Source: Tsuneonella flava (lineage in GTDB: Bacteria > Pseudomonadota > Alphaproteobacteria > Sphingomonadales > Sphingomonadaceae). From it: a DNA stretch of 64,000 bases. Location of the stretch: NCBI RefSeq assembly GCF_002870965.1, contig NZ_PHSO01000006.1:124001-188000 (forward strand), in the 5' to 3' direction. Position 1 is the first letter of the stretch; every line of letters begins with the position of its first letter. The notes beneath the pieces were generated by a model. The model made no database searches. It worked only from the letters and a program-made list of their open reading frames with translations, and was not told where the DNA came from. Made by a program: the position numbers and the translations under genes. Positions 17,256-26,622 of this stretch are shown piece after piece.

Positions 17256-18398
17256 ATGGAAAGCCGAATGATGTTGTCCGACCAGCAATGCATGATCCGC
17301 GATCTGGCCCGAAAGATCGCCAACGACTTTCTTGCTCCCACCGCTGCCGAGCGCGATCGCACATCGGCATGGCCGACCGACGAACTCCGGATGCTTGCTG
17401 CTCAAGGCTTCATGGGCATGACGGTGCCCGAAGAGTTTGGCGGGTCGAACACGGGATTTCTCGCCTATTGTCTCGCGGTCGAGGAGATCGCCGCCGCTGA
17501 TGCAGGGATCAGCACGATCGTCCATGTCCATAGCCTGGGCGCAACGCATATCGTCGCAAAACACGGCAATGCGGAGCAGAAGGAGCGGCTTCTTCCGGCC
17601 ATGGCGGCGGGTGAGAAAATCGGCGCCTTCCTGATGACCGAACCGCAAGCGGGATCGGACACCTCGGCGATCCGCACGACGGCGCGCCGCGACGGTGACG
17701 ATTTCGTGCTCAACGGCACGAAGCAGTTCATCTCGAACGGCAGCGAGGCCGGGTTGGCGATCGTCTTTGCACGCACCAATCCCGATGCCGGCAAGCGCGG
17801 CTTCACCACGTTCCTGGTCGAGCCGCCTGCCGACGGCTACGTCGTCAGCCGGATCGAGGACAAGCTGGGGCAGCACACGGCGCATGTCGCGCAGATCCAG
17901 CTCGACGAGCTGCGCGTGCCCATGGCGAATGTTCTGGGCGAGGTTGATGGAGGCTACGGCATCGCGATGTCGGGGCTTTCCGACGGACGCATCTCAATCG
18001 CCGCGCAGTCGGTCGGCATTGCCAGAGCCGCGCTGGACGCCGCAGTACACTATGCCCGCGAACGCGAGGTTGCAGGCAAGCCGATCATCGAACAGCAAGC
18101 CATCGCCTTCACGCTCGCCGAAATGGCGGCGCAGGTCGACGTTGCCAGACAGTATTACATCCACGCTGCCCGCCTGCACGAGGCTGGCCTGCCCTGCGCG
18201 AAGGAAGCGTCCATCGCGAAGCTCTTCGCGAGCGAAATGGCCGAGAAGGTCTGCTCGGAAGCGCTGCAGATCCACGGTGGCTACGGCTATCTGACCGACT
18301 TCCCCGTGGAGCGCTATTATCGCGATGCGAGGGTTTGCACGATCTACGAGGGCACGAGCCACATTCAGAAGCTCATCATCTCGCGGAATCTCGACTAG
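17256..18398 (+). CDS. Acyl-CoA dehydrogenase
   Basis: FAD enzyme that introduces the alpha,beta double bond in an acyl-CoA (380 aa, typical). Signatures are AFLMTEPQAGSDTSAIRT in the flavin-binding beta domain, FVLNGTKQFISNGSEA, LSDGRISIAAQSVGIARAA, and the C-terminal block LQIHGGYGYLTDFPVERYYRDARVCTIYEGTSHIQ, where the Glu of YEGTS is the catalytic base seen in short- and medium-chain enzymes. The start may be ATG 17256 or the ATG pair four codons in. It stands alone on the plus strand between two terminator-like regions, 200 bases after the flavin oxygenase. Confidence 0.94.
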   Translation: MESRMMLSDQQCMIRDLARKIANDFLAPTAAERDRTSAWPTDELRMLAAQGFMGMTVPEEFGGSNTGFLAYCLAVEEIAAADAGISTIVHVHSLGATHIVAKHGNAEQKERLLPAMAAGEKIGAFLMTEPQAGSDTSAIRTTARRDGDDFVLNGTKQFISNGSEAGLAIVFARTNPDAGKRGFTTFLVEPPADGYVVSRIEDKLGQHTAHVAQIQLDELRVPMANVLGEVDGGYGIAMSGLSDGRISIAAQSVGIARAALDAAVHYAREREVAGKPIIEQQAIAFTLAEMAAQVDVARQYYIHAARLHEAGLPCAKEASIAKLFASEMAEKVCSEALQIHGGYGYLTDFPVERYYRDARVCTIYEGTSHIQKLIISRNLD

Positions 18399-18498
18399 GG
18401 CGCGCCGACCCATTCCAACCCCACCGAACGGCGGCTTTTGGGTCGGTTCGGCATGGAGTTAAGTGGCCGAAATTAGCTGGAAAGCGGACATGGGCCGG

Positions 18499-18930
18499 TC
18501 ATCGGCTGCGACGGTCTTTTAAATAGCGCCACGCAGGTTTCTGATAGTCTGGGTCACCCGTATCGAATTCGATAGCTTCAAAGGGTACAGGGGCCTTCCG
18601 CCATCGCTTGGTCCAGCGGACGAAACGCACTTCCTGCTCGGGCGAGGTCAAAATGAGGCCAATCAATACTCCCCAGCACACGGGAACAAGGGTGCCTAAA
18701 ATGCCGACCAAAACAACATATTCGCCGCCGTTTCTGGAGAGCGGAAAATGACGGACGATGCCATCCGTTGACTCGGGATAGAGCAAAGCGAGCGCCAGCA
18801 GAACACTTAGCACCAAGGTAATCAGGGTGAGCCGACCAATCGCTCGAAGCTTCTGATCTTGATACTTCAATCCGCAGTCACCCGTATTTCTCCTCCAACG
18901 AACATACGACCGTTCGCGCAATGTCCGCAA
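18499..18930 (-). CDS. Hypothetical membrane protein, two predicted TM segments
   Basis: Up to 143 aa, not recognised. Two hydrophobic helices are clear (about residues 34-52, LTLITLVLSVLLALALLYP, and 72-94, VVLVGILGTLVPVCWGVLIGL). A basic, Trp-rich C-terminal tail (VRFVRWTKRWRKAP) would lie in the cytosol. The first 20 residues look like spurious coding, and the true start may be an internal TTG before KYQDQK. Base composition is poorer in GC than its neighbours, and no partner gene is near. It could be a small anchor or stress protein; no function is assigned. Confidence 0.5.
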   Translation of the reverse strand: MRTLRERSYVRWRRNTGDCGLKYQDQKLRAIGRLTLITLVLSVLLALALLYPESTDGIVRHFPLSRNGGEYVVLVGILGTLVPVCWGVLIGLILTSPEQEVRFVRWTKRWRKAPVPFEAIEFDTGDPDYQKPAWRYLKDRRSR

Positions 18931-19022
18931 TGGGGTCGAGTCCGGAAAGCCCGCTCTTACGTGCCAGCCGCCGGAAGGCGCGCTGTTCTGAATTTGTCCA
19001 CCCGACTTAAGCTACGCCGACC

Positions 19023-19973
19023 TCACCCGCCCAGGCGTTGGAGGCTCACCTTGCGCGCTGCGTCGTAATCCCGCTTCATGCGATCGACGATGCCCGCAGC
19101 GGGCTCGGCCCGGTCGATGTCGCCGACGCCCTGCCCCGCGCTCCAGATATCGCGCCATGCCCGCAGCGCCTTGGCGCCCTCTTCCGCGTGGAACGGCCCG
19201 TCATGTTTCGCCTCGGGCTTGAAGCCGCTGCGCACGATGCTCTCCCGCAGCATATTGGCGGGCATGCCGGTGAGCGCGGCGGTCAGCTCGATATCGTCAG
19301 CGCAGCTGTCGATCAGCATCTGGCGATAATCGTCCTCCGCCATGCTCTCGGTCGCCGCGATGAACGGCGTGCCGATATAGGCGAAGTCCGCCCCCAGTTC
19401 CTCGGCAACGTGGATGGTGTGGCCGTTCGAAATCGTTCCGGCGAGGACGAGCGGCCCGGCGAAGAACTTCCGCACCTCGGTGACGAATGCAAAGGGGTTG
19501 AGCCAGCCGGTGTGGCCACCAGAGCCCGCGCAGAGCAGGATCAGCCCGTCCACTCCGGACTCTGCCGCGCGCCGGGCGTGTTTGACCGAAGCAACGTCGG
19601 AGAAGACCAGCCCGCCGTACTCATGCACTTGATTGACCACGGGCCCGGGATTTCCCACGCTGGCGATCACCAGAGGCACCTTGTGCTGAACCACCAAAGC
19701 AAGATCATCCGGCAGCCTCTCGTTGGTCGGGTGCACGATCAGATTGGCCGCATAGGGGGCCGCATCCGCTGTCAGCTCGACTGATAGGGTTGCGAGCCAT
19801 TCGTCGAGAATCTCGGGTGTCCTCGCATTGAGCGTAGGAAACGACCCGACGACACCGGCCCGGCAACAGCCTACGACCAGACCGGGCCCAGACACGAGAA
19901 ACATGGGGCCCGCCAGCACGGGCAGAGTGAGTGTCGCGCGCAATGTCGACGCAATAGCGGGGTCACCAATCAT
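19023..19973 (-). CDS. Nitronate monooxygenase / 2-nitropropane dioxygenase family protein
   Basis: FMN TIM-barrel protein of 316 aa. Family features are LPVLAGPMFLVSG at the N-terminus, GVVGSFPTLNAR, and the catalytic His region LLCAGSGGHTGWLNPFAF. The phosphate-binding segment LAGTISNGHTIHVAEELGADFAYIGTPF is also present. Members oxidise alkyl nitronates; others act as enoyl-ACP reductase-like or NADPH:quinone enzymes, so a role in detoxifying quinones or nitro compounds within this catabolic region is possible. It is divergent from the enoyl-CoA hydratase-thiolase operon across a 142-base AT-rich spacer. Confidence 0.88.
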   Translation of the reverse strand: MIGDPAIASTLRATLTLPVLAGPMFLVSGPGLVVGCCRAGVVGSFPTLNARTPEILDEWLATLSVELTADAAPYAANLIVHPTNERLPDDLALVVQHKVPLVIASVGNPGPVVNQVHEYGGLVFSDVASVKHARRAAESGVDGLILLCAGSGGHTGWLNPFAFVTEVRKFFAGPLVLAGTISNGHTIHVAEELGADFAYIGTPFIAATESMAEDDYRQMLIDSCADDIELTAALTGMPANMLRESIVRSGFKPEAKHDGPFHAEEGAKALRAWRDIWSAGQGVGDIDRAEPAAGIVDRMKRDYDAARKVSLQRLGG

Positions 19974-20115
19974 GCATTCCGCATAAGAATGCGCGTGAAT
20001 GATGGCAAATTTATTTTGATATATGATAATTAACCTGTTGCACTAATCCTCACAAAGGAAATACCTATGGCCATAGCTCGCATAGGGCGTCGCTATGCTA
20101 ATTCGGGAGAGAAAC

Positions 20116-20901
20116 ATGTCAGACCAAAGCGTCATAGTAGAGACGCGAGACGGCGCAGTTTGGATCACTCTCAACCGCCCGGCGGCACTCAATGCGATCA
20201 CGCCCGATATCGTGGCAGGCGTCATGGACGCGCTGACGCTGGCTGAGGCCCCCGACATCAAAGCCGTCGTGGTGACCGGCACCGGTCGCGCGTTCTGTGC
20301 AGGGGCAGACCTCAAATATGTCAACGAAACCTCCCCGGGCGACGAAGCCGCCACCGCGAAGTTCCTCGACAGCCTTCTCGACATGATGGCCGCGCTCGAA
20401 GCCTGCCCGCGCCCAGTGATCGCTGCGGTCAATGGAATGGCGCTGGCAGGCGGGCTGGAAGTGGTGCTGTGCTGCGATCTGGTCATTGCAGCACGCTCGG
20501 CAAAGCTGGGCGACGCGCACGCCAACTTTGGCCTACTGCCAGGTGGTGGCGGATCGGTCCGCCTGCCGCGCAAGATCGGCTCGACCCGTGCGAAATACCT
20601 GATGTTCACGGGCGATTTCGTGCCGGCTGAGGACTTGGTCGCTTGCGGTCTGGTCAACGAGGTCGTCGACGATTCCGAACTCATGTCCTCCGTCGAAGGT
20701 CTGGTTGCCAAGCTGGGGGCCAAAAGCTCGCTGGTGCTGCGCCGGATGAAGGCGCTGGTCGACGATGGTCTCGAACAACCCAAGGACGTGGCGCTCAGGT
20801 CCGAACTGCTCGTCTCCGAAATCCACGTCCACAGCCATGACATGAAAGAGGGGCTCGTCGCCTTCGAGGAAAAGCGCGCGCCTTCGTTTATTGGTCGCTG
20901 A
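20116..20901 (+). CDS. Enoyl-CoA hydratase/isomerase family protein
   Basis: Crotonase-fold protein of 261 aa from ATG 20116, which has GGGAGAG six bases upstream. Signatures are WITLNRPAALNAIT, VVVTGTGRAFCAGADLKYV (first oxyanion loop), AAVNGMALAGGLEVVLCCDLVIAA (second loop) and GLLPGGGGSVRLPRKIG, where a Gly takes the place of one of the two hydratase glutamates. It would act on a 2-enoyl-CoA, though the altered active site allows isomerase or hydrolase chemistry. It leads a plus-strand operon with thiolase (76 bases on) and an HSD10-like dehydrogenase. Confidence 0.9.
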   Translation: MSDQSVIVETRDGAVWITLNRPAALNAITPDIVAGVMDALTLAEAPDIKAVVVTGTGRAFCAGADLKYVNETSPGDEAATAKFLDSLLDMMAALEACPRPVIAAVNGMALAGGLEVVLCCDLVIAARSAKLGDAHANFGLLPGGGGSVRLPRKIGSTRAKYLMFTGDFVPAEDLVACGLVNEVVDDSELMSSVEGLVAKLGAKSSLVLRRMKALVDDGLEQPKDVALRSELLVSEIHVHSHDMKEGLVAFEEKRAPSFIGR

Positions 20902-20977
20902 AGCACGCTTCACAGCCAAGAAAATTGACAGTGCTGACAAGGCACGCACACGCACGCTGACATTGGGAGCAGGAAGA

Positions 20978-22216
20978 ATGGAAGATATCTACGTTGTTGG
21001 GGTTGGCATGACACCGTTCGGCCGCCTGCTCGACAAGGACATCAAGTCCCTGACCCGGGAAGCGGTGAGCGCAGCGCTCGCCGATGCCGGGATCGAGGCG
21101 TCAGCGCTGGAGGTTGCCTATTTCTCCAACGCAACGCAAGGCCACATGGAAGCCCAGCATATGGTTCGCGGACAGATTGCGCTGCGGTCTATGGGCATCG
21201 AGCAGATCCCGATCGTCAACGTCGAAAATGCCTGCGCTAGCGGCAGTTCCGCGCTGAACCTTGCGGTCAACGTCCTGAAAGCAGGCGAAGCGGACATTGC
21301 GCTCGCGGTGGGTGCGGAGAAGATGTTTTCCAAGGACCGCGAGCTGATGTTCGGGGCCTTCGACAGCGCGTGGGACGTCTGCGACAAGGATGAGATCAGC
21401 AAGAACCTCATGGCGCTCGGCGAAGGCATCGTGCCGCCGCCAGGCACCACGTCCGACAAGCCCTACAGCGTTTTCATGGACGTATACGCAGCCTTCTCCC
21501 GCCTCCACATGGCGACCTTCGGAACTGCGCAGCGCCAGATTGCTGCCGTCGCCGCCAAGAACCACCAGCACTCAGTCGAAAACCCGCTGTCGCAATACCG
21601 GGTGCCCTATACCATCGACGAAGTGCTGGCCGCGCCGCCGATCACCTATCCGCTGACGCTGCCGATGTGCTCGCCGGTTTCCGATGGCGGTGCCGCGGTC
21701 GTGCTGGCGACCGCTGCGGGGATGAAACGCCACGGCATCGACCCATCGCGCGCGATCCGGGTGCTGGCATCGGTGGTCCAGACCGGCAGCGATCGCGAGA
21801 AGACGGACTTCGAGAACCACTGCACCGCGCGCGCTGCCCGGCGCGCTTACGAGAAGGCGGGCGTCGGCCCCGCCGATATCTCCGTTGCCGAGGTGCACGA
21901 CGCCACTGCCATGGGCGAGATCATCCAGATCGAAAATCTGGGTCTATGCGCGCTCGGCGAAGGCGGCCCCGCGAGCGAGCGGGGCGAAACCACCCTTGGT
22001 GGTCGCGTGCCGGTTAATCCGTCCGGCGGGCTGGAATCCAAAGGTCATCCAGTCGGCGCCACCGGCCTTGCCCAAGTTTACGAACTCGTCGCGCAATTAC
22101 GCAATGAGGCAGGGGCCCGTCAGGTCGAAGGCGCGCGGCTTGCGATCGCAGAGAATGGCGGCGGATTGCAGGGCATTGAAGAGGCGGTCGCCTGCGTGAC
22201 CATCCTCGGCAAATAA
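20978..22216 (+). CDS. Thiolase of the SCP2/non-decarboxylating lipid-transfer type
   Basis: 412 aa from ATG 20978, preceded by GGAGCAGGAAG. The acyl-Cys is in VENACASGSSALN, the His region in EVHDATAMGEI, and the glycine loop in NPSGGLESKGHPVGATGLAQ. The HDATAMGE motif places it with SCP-x-like thiolases rather than FadA. These cleave 3-oxoacyl-CoAs with alpha-methyl branches or steroid side chains. Many bacterial relatives work with a DUF35 partner; none is seen nearby. It sits between an enoyl-CoA hydratase and an HSD10-like dehydrogenase (18-base gap), so a full hydration-oxidation-thiolysis set is co-transcribed. Confidence 0.92.
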   Translation: MEDIYVVGVGMTPFGRLLDKDIKSLTREAVSAALADAGIEASALEVAYFSNATQGHMEAQHMVRGQIALRSMGIEQIPIVNVENACASGSSALNLAVNVLKAGEADIALAVGAEKMFSKDRELMFGAFDSAWDVCDKDEISKNLMALGEGIVPPPGTTSDKPYSVFMDVYAAFSRLHMATFGTAQRQIAAVAAKNHQHSVENPLSQYRVPYTIDEVLAAPPITYPLTLPMCSPVSDGGAAVVLATAAGMKRHGIDPSRAIRVLASVVQTGSDREKTDFENHCTARAARRAYEKAGVGPADISVAEVHDATAMGEIIQIENLGLCALGEGGPASERGETTLGGRVPVNPSGGLESKGHPVGATGLAQVYELVAQLRNEAGARQVEGARLAIAENGGGLQGIEEAVACVTILGK

Positions 22217-22234
22217 CAGACAGAAGGAACTTCC

Positions 22235-23008
22235 ATGGATCTTCAGGGCAAAGTCGCCGTCGTCACCGGCGCAGCCTCCGGGCTGGGCCTCGCCACATGC
22301 AACAGGTTGGCCGCCGCCGGTGCACGAATCGTCGGGTTCGATCGCGACAAGGAGAAGCTGCAGGCGCTCAAGTCCGACCTTGGCGATGCCTGCCTGACGC
22401 GGATCGTCGATGTGGTCGACGAGACAAGCGTGAAGGATGGGATCGCGGCCGCCGTGTCCGAATTCGGCGCTATCCATGTCGCAGTGAACTGCGCGGGCGT
22501 CGCGGATGCCGCGAAAACAGTGTCGCGGGGCGAAGTCTTCCCGCTCGCTACCTGGAACAAGGTTATCGGGATCAACCTGACCGGCACCTTCAACGTGATC
22601 CGCTTTGCCGCGCTGGCCATGAGCACCAACGAGCCGGACGCGGAGACCGGAGAGCGCGGGGTCATCATCAACACGGCCTCGGGTGCAGCGACGCAGGGAC
22701 AGGTCGGCCAGGCCGCCTACGCCGCCAGCAAAGCAGGCGTTGTCGGGCTGACCCTCCCCGTGGCGCGCGATCTGGCTCAGCTAGCCATTCGCGTTGTGTC
22801 GATTTCACCGGGCCTGTTCAATACATCGATGGTGGCGGGCATGCCTGACAACGTGTCTCAGTCGATCATTGACCGGATGATCCTCTATCCCGAGCGGATG
22901 GGCCAGCCATCGGAATTCGCCAAGCTGGCGCAACACATTGTCGAGAATGCCTATTTGAACGCGACTACGCTCGATCTCGATGCCGGCGCCCGCATGACGC
23001 CGCGTTGA
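22235..23008 (+). CDS. Short-chain dehydrogenase, HSD10/2-methyl-3-hydroxyacyl-CoA dehydrogenase-like
   Basis: 257-aa classical SDR: TGAASGLGLAT (NAD binding), a DRDKE motif with an acidic residue after the second strand (NAD preference), NCAGVADAAKT, the catalytic Ser in INTASGAATQGQVGQ and Tyr/Lys in YAASKAG, and SISPGLFNTSMVAGMP. Overall order, including the RGEVFPLATWNKVIGINLTGTFN block, resembles the mitochondrial HSD10 type that oxidises 3-hydroxy-2-methylacyl-CoA. It is the third gene of the hydratase-thiolase operon. GAAGGAAC lies upstream of the ATG. Confidence 0.92.
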   Translation: MDLQGKVAVVTGAASGLGLATCNRLAAAGARIVGFDRDKEKLQALKSDLGDACLTRIVDVVDETSVKDGIAAAVSEFGAIHVAVNCAGVADAAKTVSRGEVFPLATWNKVIGINLTGTFNVIRFAALAMSTNEPDAETGERGVIINTASGAATQGQVGQAAYAASKAGVVGLTLPVARDLAQLAIRVVSISPGLFNTSMVAGMPDNVSQSIIDRMILYPERMGQPSEFAKLAQHIVENAYLNATTLDLDAGARMTPR

Positions 23009-23033
23009 TCGCTGCATCACAGACAATGCCAGC

Positions 23034-23061
23034 TTGCAGTTTTTTAATGGTACTGTAAATT
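23034..23061 (+). promoter_or_regulatory. Candidate sigma-70-like promoter of the Rieske oxygenase gene
   Basis: TTGCAG (23034-23039) and TAAATT (23056-23061) are 16 bases apart in the otherwise GC-rich spacer, about 55 bases before the ATG at 23116. Confidence 0.4.
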
Positions 23062-23115
23062 ACTCGAAAGCTCAGACCGAAAAAAGAGTCTGGCAACGCG
23101 ATTGGAGAGGCGAAG

Positions 23116-24177
23116 ATGAACTACATGCGAAATGCTTGGTATGCGGCGGCGTGGCTGGAAGAGATCGACGACAAGCCACTCGCGCGGACATTTCTTGAAG
23201 AGCCGGTGGTTCTCTTTCGCGATACGTCGGGTGTTCTCGTCGCATTGGCAGACCGCTGCCCACACCGCTTCGCACCTCTATCGCAGGGAAAGATCGTCGG
23301 CGATGCGATCCAGTGTCCCTACCACGGGCTGAGGTTCGATGGCCAGGGTAGCTGCGTTTACAACTATCACGGCCCGGTGCCCAAGGCTGCCAAGGTTCCG
23401 AGCTACCCCTTGATGGAAAGATATGGCTTGGCGTGGATCTGGATGGGCAATCCGGAACTGGCCGATGAGGACAAGCTGCCGGATTTAGGAAGCTTCACCA
23501 CAGACAGCGATTATGCCTTCGCCCACGGCTATCTCCCCGTGACCGGGAATTATCAGCTCGTGGTCGATAACCTGCTCGATCTGACGCACGGCCAGTTCCT
23601 GCATACCGCGTTCGGAAGTCCGGATTCCACGAAGTTCGAAACCAAGTGGGAAGGTACGACCGTTCACGCCAATTATCGCTTCGACGGAGAGGTGATCGCC
23701 CCTGCGGTGCAGCCGTTTTGGGAAAGCGAGTCCGAGACCTGCGACCGGTGGGCAGACATGCGCTGGGAAGCGCCAAGCAACCTCTATCTCGAGGTCGGCG
23801 TGAAGGAGTGCGGAGATTCGCGCGAAGGCGCCATCCTGTTCCCCGCAACACACTTCCTGACGCCCGAGAACGGAACCAACACGCATTATTTCTGGATGCT
23901 TGCCCGCAATCGCCGGGTCGATGACGACGCCATCACACAATTGGTCTGGCAGATCACCGACAATGCCTTCCGCAACGAAGATGAGCCGATGATCGCTATG
24001 GTTCAGGAGCGAATGGCGGGCGAGGATTTCGACGATCTCAAGCCGATCTTCCTCACCACCGACCGGGCGGCGGGGCGTGCCCGGCAAATACTCAAAAAGC
24101 TCATCGACGAGGAGAGCTCGGGTGCAGCATCCGAGCAGAAAGCCAAATCGGAAAAGGCTCTCGCGAGCGCGAAATAG
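23116..24177 (+). CDS. Rieske non-heme iron oxygenase (VanA-like O-demethylase oxygenase)
   Basis: Terminal oxygenase component of 353 aa in the VanA/PobA/LigX-type group. The Rieske [2Fe-2S] ligands are in CPHRFAPLSQG and CPYHGLRFDGQG. The mononuclear iron site is in VDNLLDLTHGQFLHTAF (His, His) with the bridging Asp. It begins MNYMRNAWYAAAWLEEI as VanA-type proteins do. The group removes methyl ethers or hydroxylates aromatics and needs a VanB-like reductase; none is present here. GAGAGGCGAAG precedes the ATG. A 14-bp terminator hairpin follows. Exact substrate unknown. Confidence 0.92.
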   Translation: MNYMRNAWYAAAWLEEIDDKPLARTFLEEPVVLFRDTSGVLVALADRCPHRFAPLSQGKIVGDAIQCPYHGLRFDGQGSCVYNYHGPVPKAAKVPSYPLMERYGLAWIWMGNPELADEDKLPDLGSFTTDSDYAFAHGYLPVTGNYQLVVDNLLDLTHGQFLHTAFGSPDSTKFETKWEGTTVHANYRFDGEVIAPAVQPFWESESETCDRWADMRWEAPSNLYLEVGVKECGDSREGAILFPATHFLTPENGTNTHYFWMLARNRRVDDDAITQLVWQITDNAFRNEDEPMIAMVQERMAGEDFDDLKPIFLTTDRAAGRARQILKKLIDEESSGAASEQKAKSEKALASAK

Positions 24178-24196
24178 CCGAACAGTTGGTGAGAAC

Positions 24197-24231
24197 GCGC
24201 TTCCTCGGAGTGTGAGCCTCCGAGGAAGCGC
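24197..24231. terminator. Bidirectional terminator hairpin
   Basis: 14-bp perfect stem (GCGCTTCCTCGGAG with CTCCGAGGAAGCGC), 7-base loop, followed by ATTTTGTTA. It is placed between the convergent Rieske oxygenase gene (ends 24177) and CoA-transferase-family gene (ends 24243). Confidence 0.85.
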
Positions 24232-24242
24232 ATTTTGTTACT

Positions 24243-25325
24243 CTAGCGCGTCCAGCGCGCCAGCATCTCTTCGACCGTGGGTTCGGACCCGGCATGGATA
24301 GACGAAGGCGTACCCAACATGCGCGGTGCAGGCGAGGGTTGCACGACACCCGCTTGCTCGACGAAGGTTCCGCGCGCGACATTGTGCGGATGGCGTTCTG
24401 CCTCTTCCCAGTTCAACACCGGCGTAACGCAGGCGTCGGTCCCGTCGAACACCTGCGCCCATTCGTCGCGCGTGCGCTGTGCGATGCGTTCGGCGAACAG
24501 CGCGGCCATTTCCGGCCAGGTCGCACGGTCATTCTGCGGCGTGTCTTCAGGCAGGCCGAGGCCGCGGAGGAACGCGCGGAAGAAGGCAGGCTCTAGCGGG
24601 CCGACGGCGATATATTCGCCATCCGCGCATTCGTAACAACGATAGAAGGGCGCCCCTCCGTCGATCAGGTTGTCCCCCCGGCCATCGCGCCACATGCCGC
24701 TGGCACGCCAGGCGTGGAATACAGAGGTCATCATGGTGATCCCGTCGACCATTGCGGCATCGACGACCTGCCCCTTGCCGCTGGTGCGGGCACTGGCCAT
24801 CGCGGCGAGCACGCCGGTCAGCAGGAACATCGATCCGCCGCCATAATCGCCAACGAGATTGAGCGGTACGGGAGGCGGCGAGCCGGGCGAACCCATCGCC
24901 CACAGCGCACCGGTGATCGACAGATAGTTAAGGTCATGCCCGGCCTGCTGGGCCAGCGGCCCGTCCTGCCCCCACCCGGTCATACGCCCATAGACGAGCG
25001 CCGGATTGACGTCGAAACAGGCATCGGGTCCGAGGCCGAGCCGCTCCATGACGCCAGGCCGCATTCCCTCGAGCACGATGTCGGCGCGTGCGACAAGTTC
25101 GAGGGCCTGATCGCACTGGGTCTTGAGGTTCAGCTCGATGGTCCGGCGCCCACGGTGGAGCACGGAACCGCCAACGTCGTCCCATGCGTCATCCGCACGC
25201 TTCGGACGGGTGATGCGCACGACTTCGGCCCCCATGTCGGCGAGGATCGTCGCGGCCAATGGCACGGGACCGATTGCCTCGAATTCGATGACCCGCACGC
25301 CAGCCAGGGCACCCTGTTCGGTCAC
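24243..25325 (-). CDS. CaiB/BaiF family, alpha-methylacyl-CoA racemase-like
   Basis: 360-aa family III CoA-transferase fold protein. It opens GVRVIEFEAIGPVPLAATILADMGAEVV as racemases do. It carries GMRPGVMERLGLGPD, MTGWGQDGPLAQQAGHDLNYL (His and Asp of the racemase active site) and VDAAMVDG. Length and motifs favour alpha-methylacyl-CoA racemase, which interconverts 2R- and 2S-methylacyl-CoA so that the stereospecific acyl-CoA dehydrogenase can act; a true CoA transferase is the alternative. It is the last gene of the minus-strand fadA-fadB-ligase-dehydrogenase operon. Its presence is the strongest hint that the substrate chain is methyl-branched. Confidence 0.9.
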   Translation of the reverse strand: MTEQGALAGVRVIEFEAIGPVPLAATILADMGAEVVRITRPKRADDAWDDVGGSVLHRGRRTIELNLKTQCDQALELVARADIVLEGMRPGVMERLGLGPDACFDVNPALVYGRMTGWGQDGPLAQQAGHDLNYLSITGALWAMGSPGSPPPVPLNLVGDYGGGSMFLLTGVLAAMASARTSGKGQVVDAAMVDGITMMTSVFHAWRASGMWRDGRGDNLIDGGAPFYRCYECADGEYIAVGPLEPAFFRAFLRGLGLPEDTPQNDRATWPEMAALFAERIAQRTRDEWAQVFDGTDACVTPVLNWEEAERHPHNVARGTFVEQAGVVQPSPAPRMLGTPSSIHAGSEPTVEEMLARWTR

Positions 25326-25410
25326 GTCGCAACTCCTTCCATCAAGCTATTTTTATTGCGCGATATCACACCCTCCGCGCAGCGCTGGCACCCGGCAACC
25401 TGAGTGATTG

Positions 25411-26571
25411 TCACTTCGCCAGCTTGCGCTCGTCGAGACCAAGGCCGCGACCGATGATCTCTTTCATGATCTCGCTCGTTCCGGCGAAGATCCGGCTGAT
25501 GCGCGCGTCGGTGTACAGGCGGCTGATCCGGTACTCTTCCATGTAACCGGCGCCGCCGTGAAGCTGGACGCACTCGTCGATCACCTGGGCCTCCACCTCA
25601 CTCGCGTGCAGCTTGCACTTGGCGGCATCGTCACCGCTGAGTTCGCCAGCGTTGAGCAGTAGCACGCACTGGTCAATAAATGTCTGCGCGACATCGAGCT
25701 TCGTGCGCATCTCCGCCATCTTGAAACGGCTGTTCTGGAAGGTGCCGATAGGCCGGCCGAAGGCCTTGCGCTCGGTGACGTATTCGAGCGTGAGGTCGAA
25801 CGCGACTTGCGCAGTCGCCATGAAGCCGATCGCGGCAACCAGCCGCTCCTGCGCGAGGAGACGCGTCAGATAGCGGAAGCCCTGCCCGGCCTCACCAATC
25901 AGGTTCCTCGCAGGGACGACGACGTCGTCGAAGAACAGCTCCGCAGTATCCTGCGACTTGAGGCCCATCTTCGCGAGCTTGCCGCCACGTTCGAAGCCCT
26001 TCATCCCGCGTTCGACGATGAACAGGCCCATTGCATGGGGCTTATCGGGGTCGGTCCGCGCTGCGACGATGACGACATCGGCAAGGATGCCGTTCGAAAT
26101 ATAGGTCTTGGCTCCGTTCAGCACCCAGTCGTCGCCGCGCTGCACCGCCGTGGTCCGCATCCCGGCAAGATCACTGCCGGTCGACGGTTCGGTCATCGCC
26201 ACGGCAAGGATTGTCTCACCGCTGACTATGCCGGGCATCAGTCGATCCTTCTGCTCGTCATTGCCGAGCTTCGCGATGTAGGGCGCGACCAGATCGCTGT
26301 GCAGGTGAATGTAGAAGCCGATATCGCCGTGGCGCATATTCTCTTCGACGATTATCTGCTCGAAGCGAAAATCGTCGACGCCCGCGCCACCGTACTTTTC
26401 GTCCGCCCAGGTGCACAGCAGCCCGGCCTCGCCCGCCTTGGTATAGACATCGCGATCCACGATGCCCGCTTCGCGCCAGCGCTCCGCATGGGGCGCCACC
26501 TCAGCCTGCATGAAAGCGCGGACGCTATCGCGAAACTGCTCGTGCTCCGGCTCGAAGATCACACGTTGCAT
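25411..26571 (-). CDS. Acyl-CoA dehydrogenase (long-chain type)
   Basis: 386 aa. The flavin domain has AVAMTEPSTGSDLAGMRTTAV and WVLNGAKTYISNGILADVVIVAART. The loop LLAQERLVAAIGFMATAQVAFD in the C-terminal domain holds a Glu where long-chain and isovaleryl-type enzymes have their base, while the usual C-terminal position reads FAGTSEIMKEIIGR with Gly instead of Glu. This points to long-chain or branched acyl-CoA substrates. It lies between the acyl-CoA ligase (51-base gap) and racemase genes in one operon, so the ligase product, after racemisation, is its likely substrate. Confidence 0.93.
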   Translation of the reverse strand: MQRVIFEPEHEQFRDSVRAFMQAEVAPHAERWREAGIVDRDVYTKAGEAGLLCTWADEKYGGAGVDDFRFEQIIVEENMRHGDIGFYIHLHSDLVAPYIAKLGNDEQKDRLMPGIVSGETILAVAMTEPSTGSDLAGMRTTAVQRGDDWVLNGAKTYISNGILADVVIVAARTDPDKPHAMGLFIVERGMKGFERGGKLAKMGLKSQDTAELFFDDVVVPARNLIGEAGQGFRYLTRLLAQERLVAAIGFMATAQVAFDLTLEYVTERKAFGRPIGTFQNSRFKMAEMRTKLDVAQTFIDQCVLLLNAGELSGDDAAKCKLHASEVEAQVIDECVQLHGGAGYMEEYRISRLYTDARISRIFAGTSEIMKEIIGRGLGLDERKLAK

Positions 26572-26622
26572 AGCATGATCTCCCGGCTCGTAATGCTGCT
26601 GTCCTGAGTAAACGAAACCATC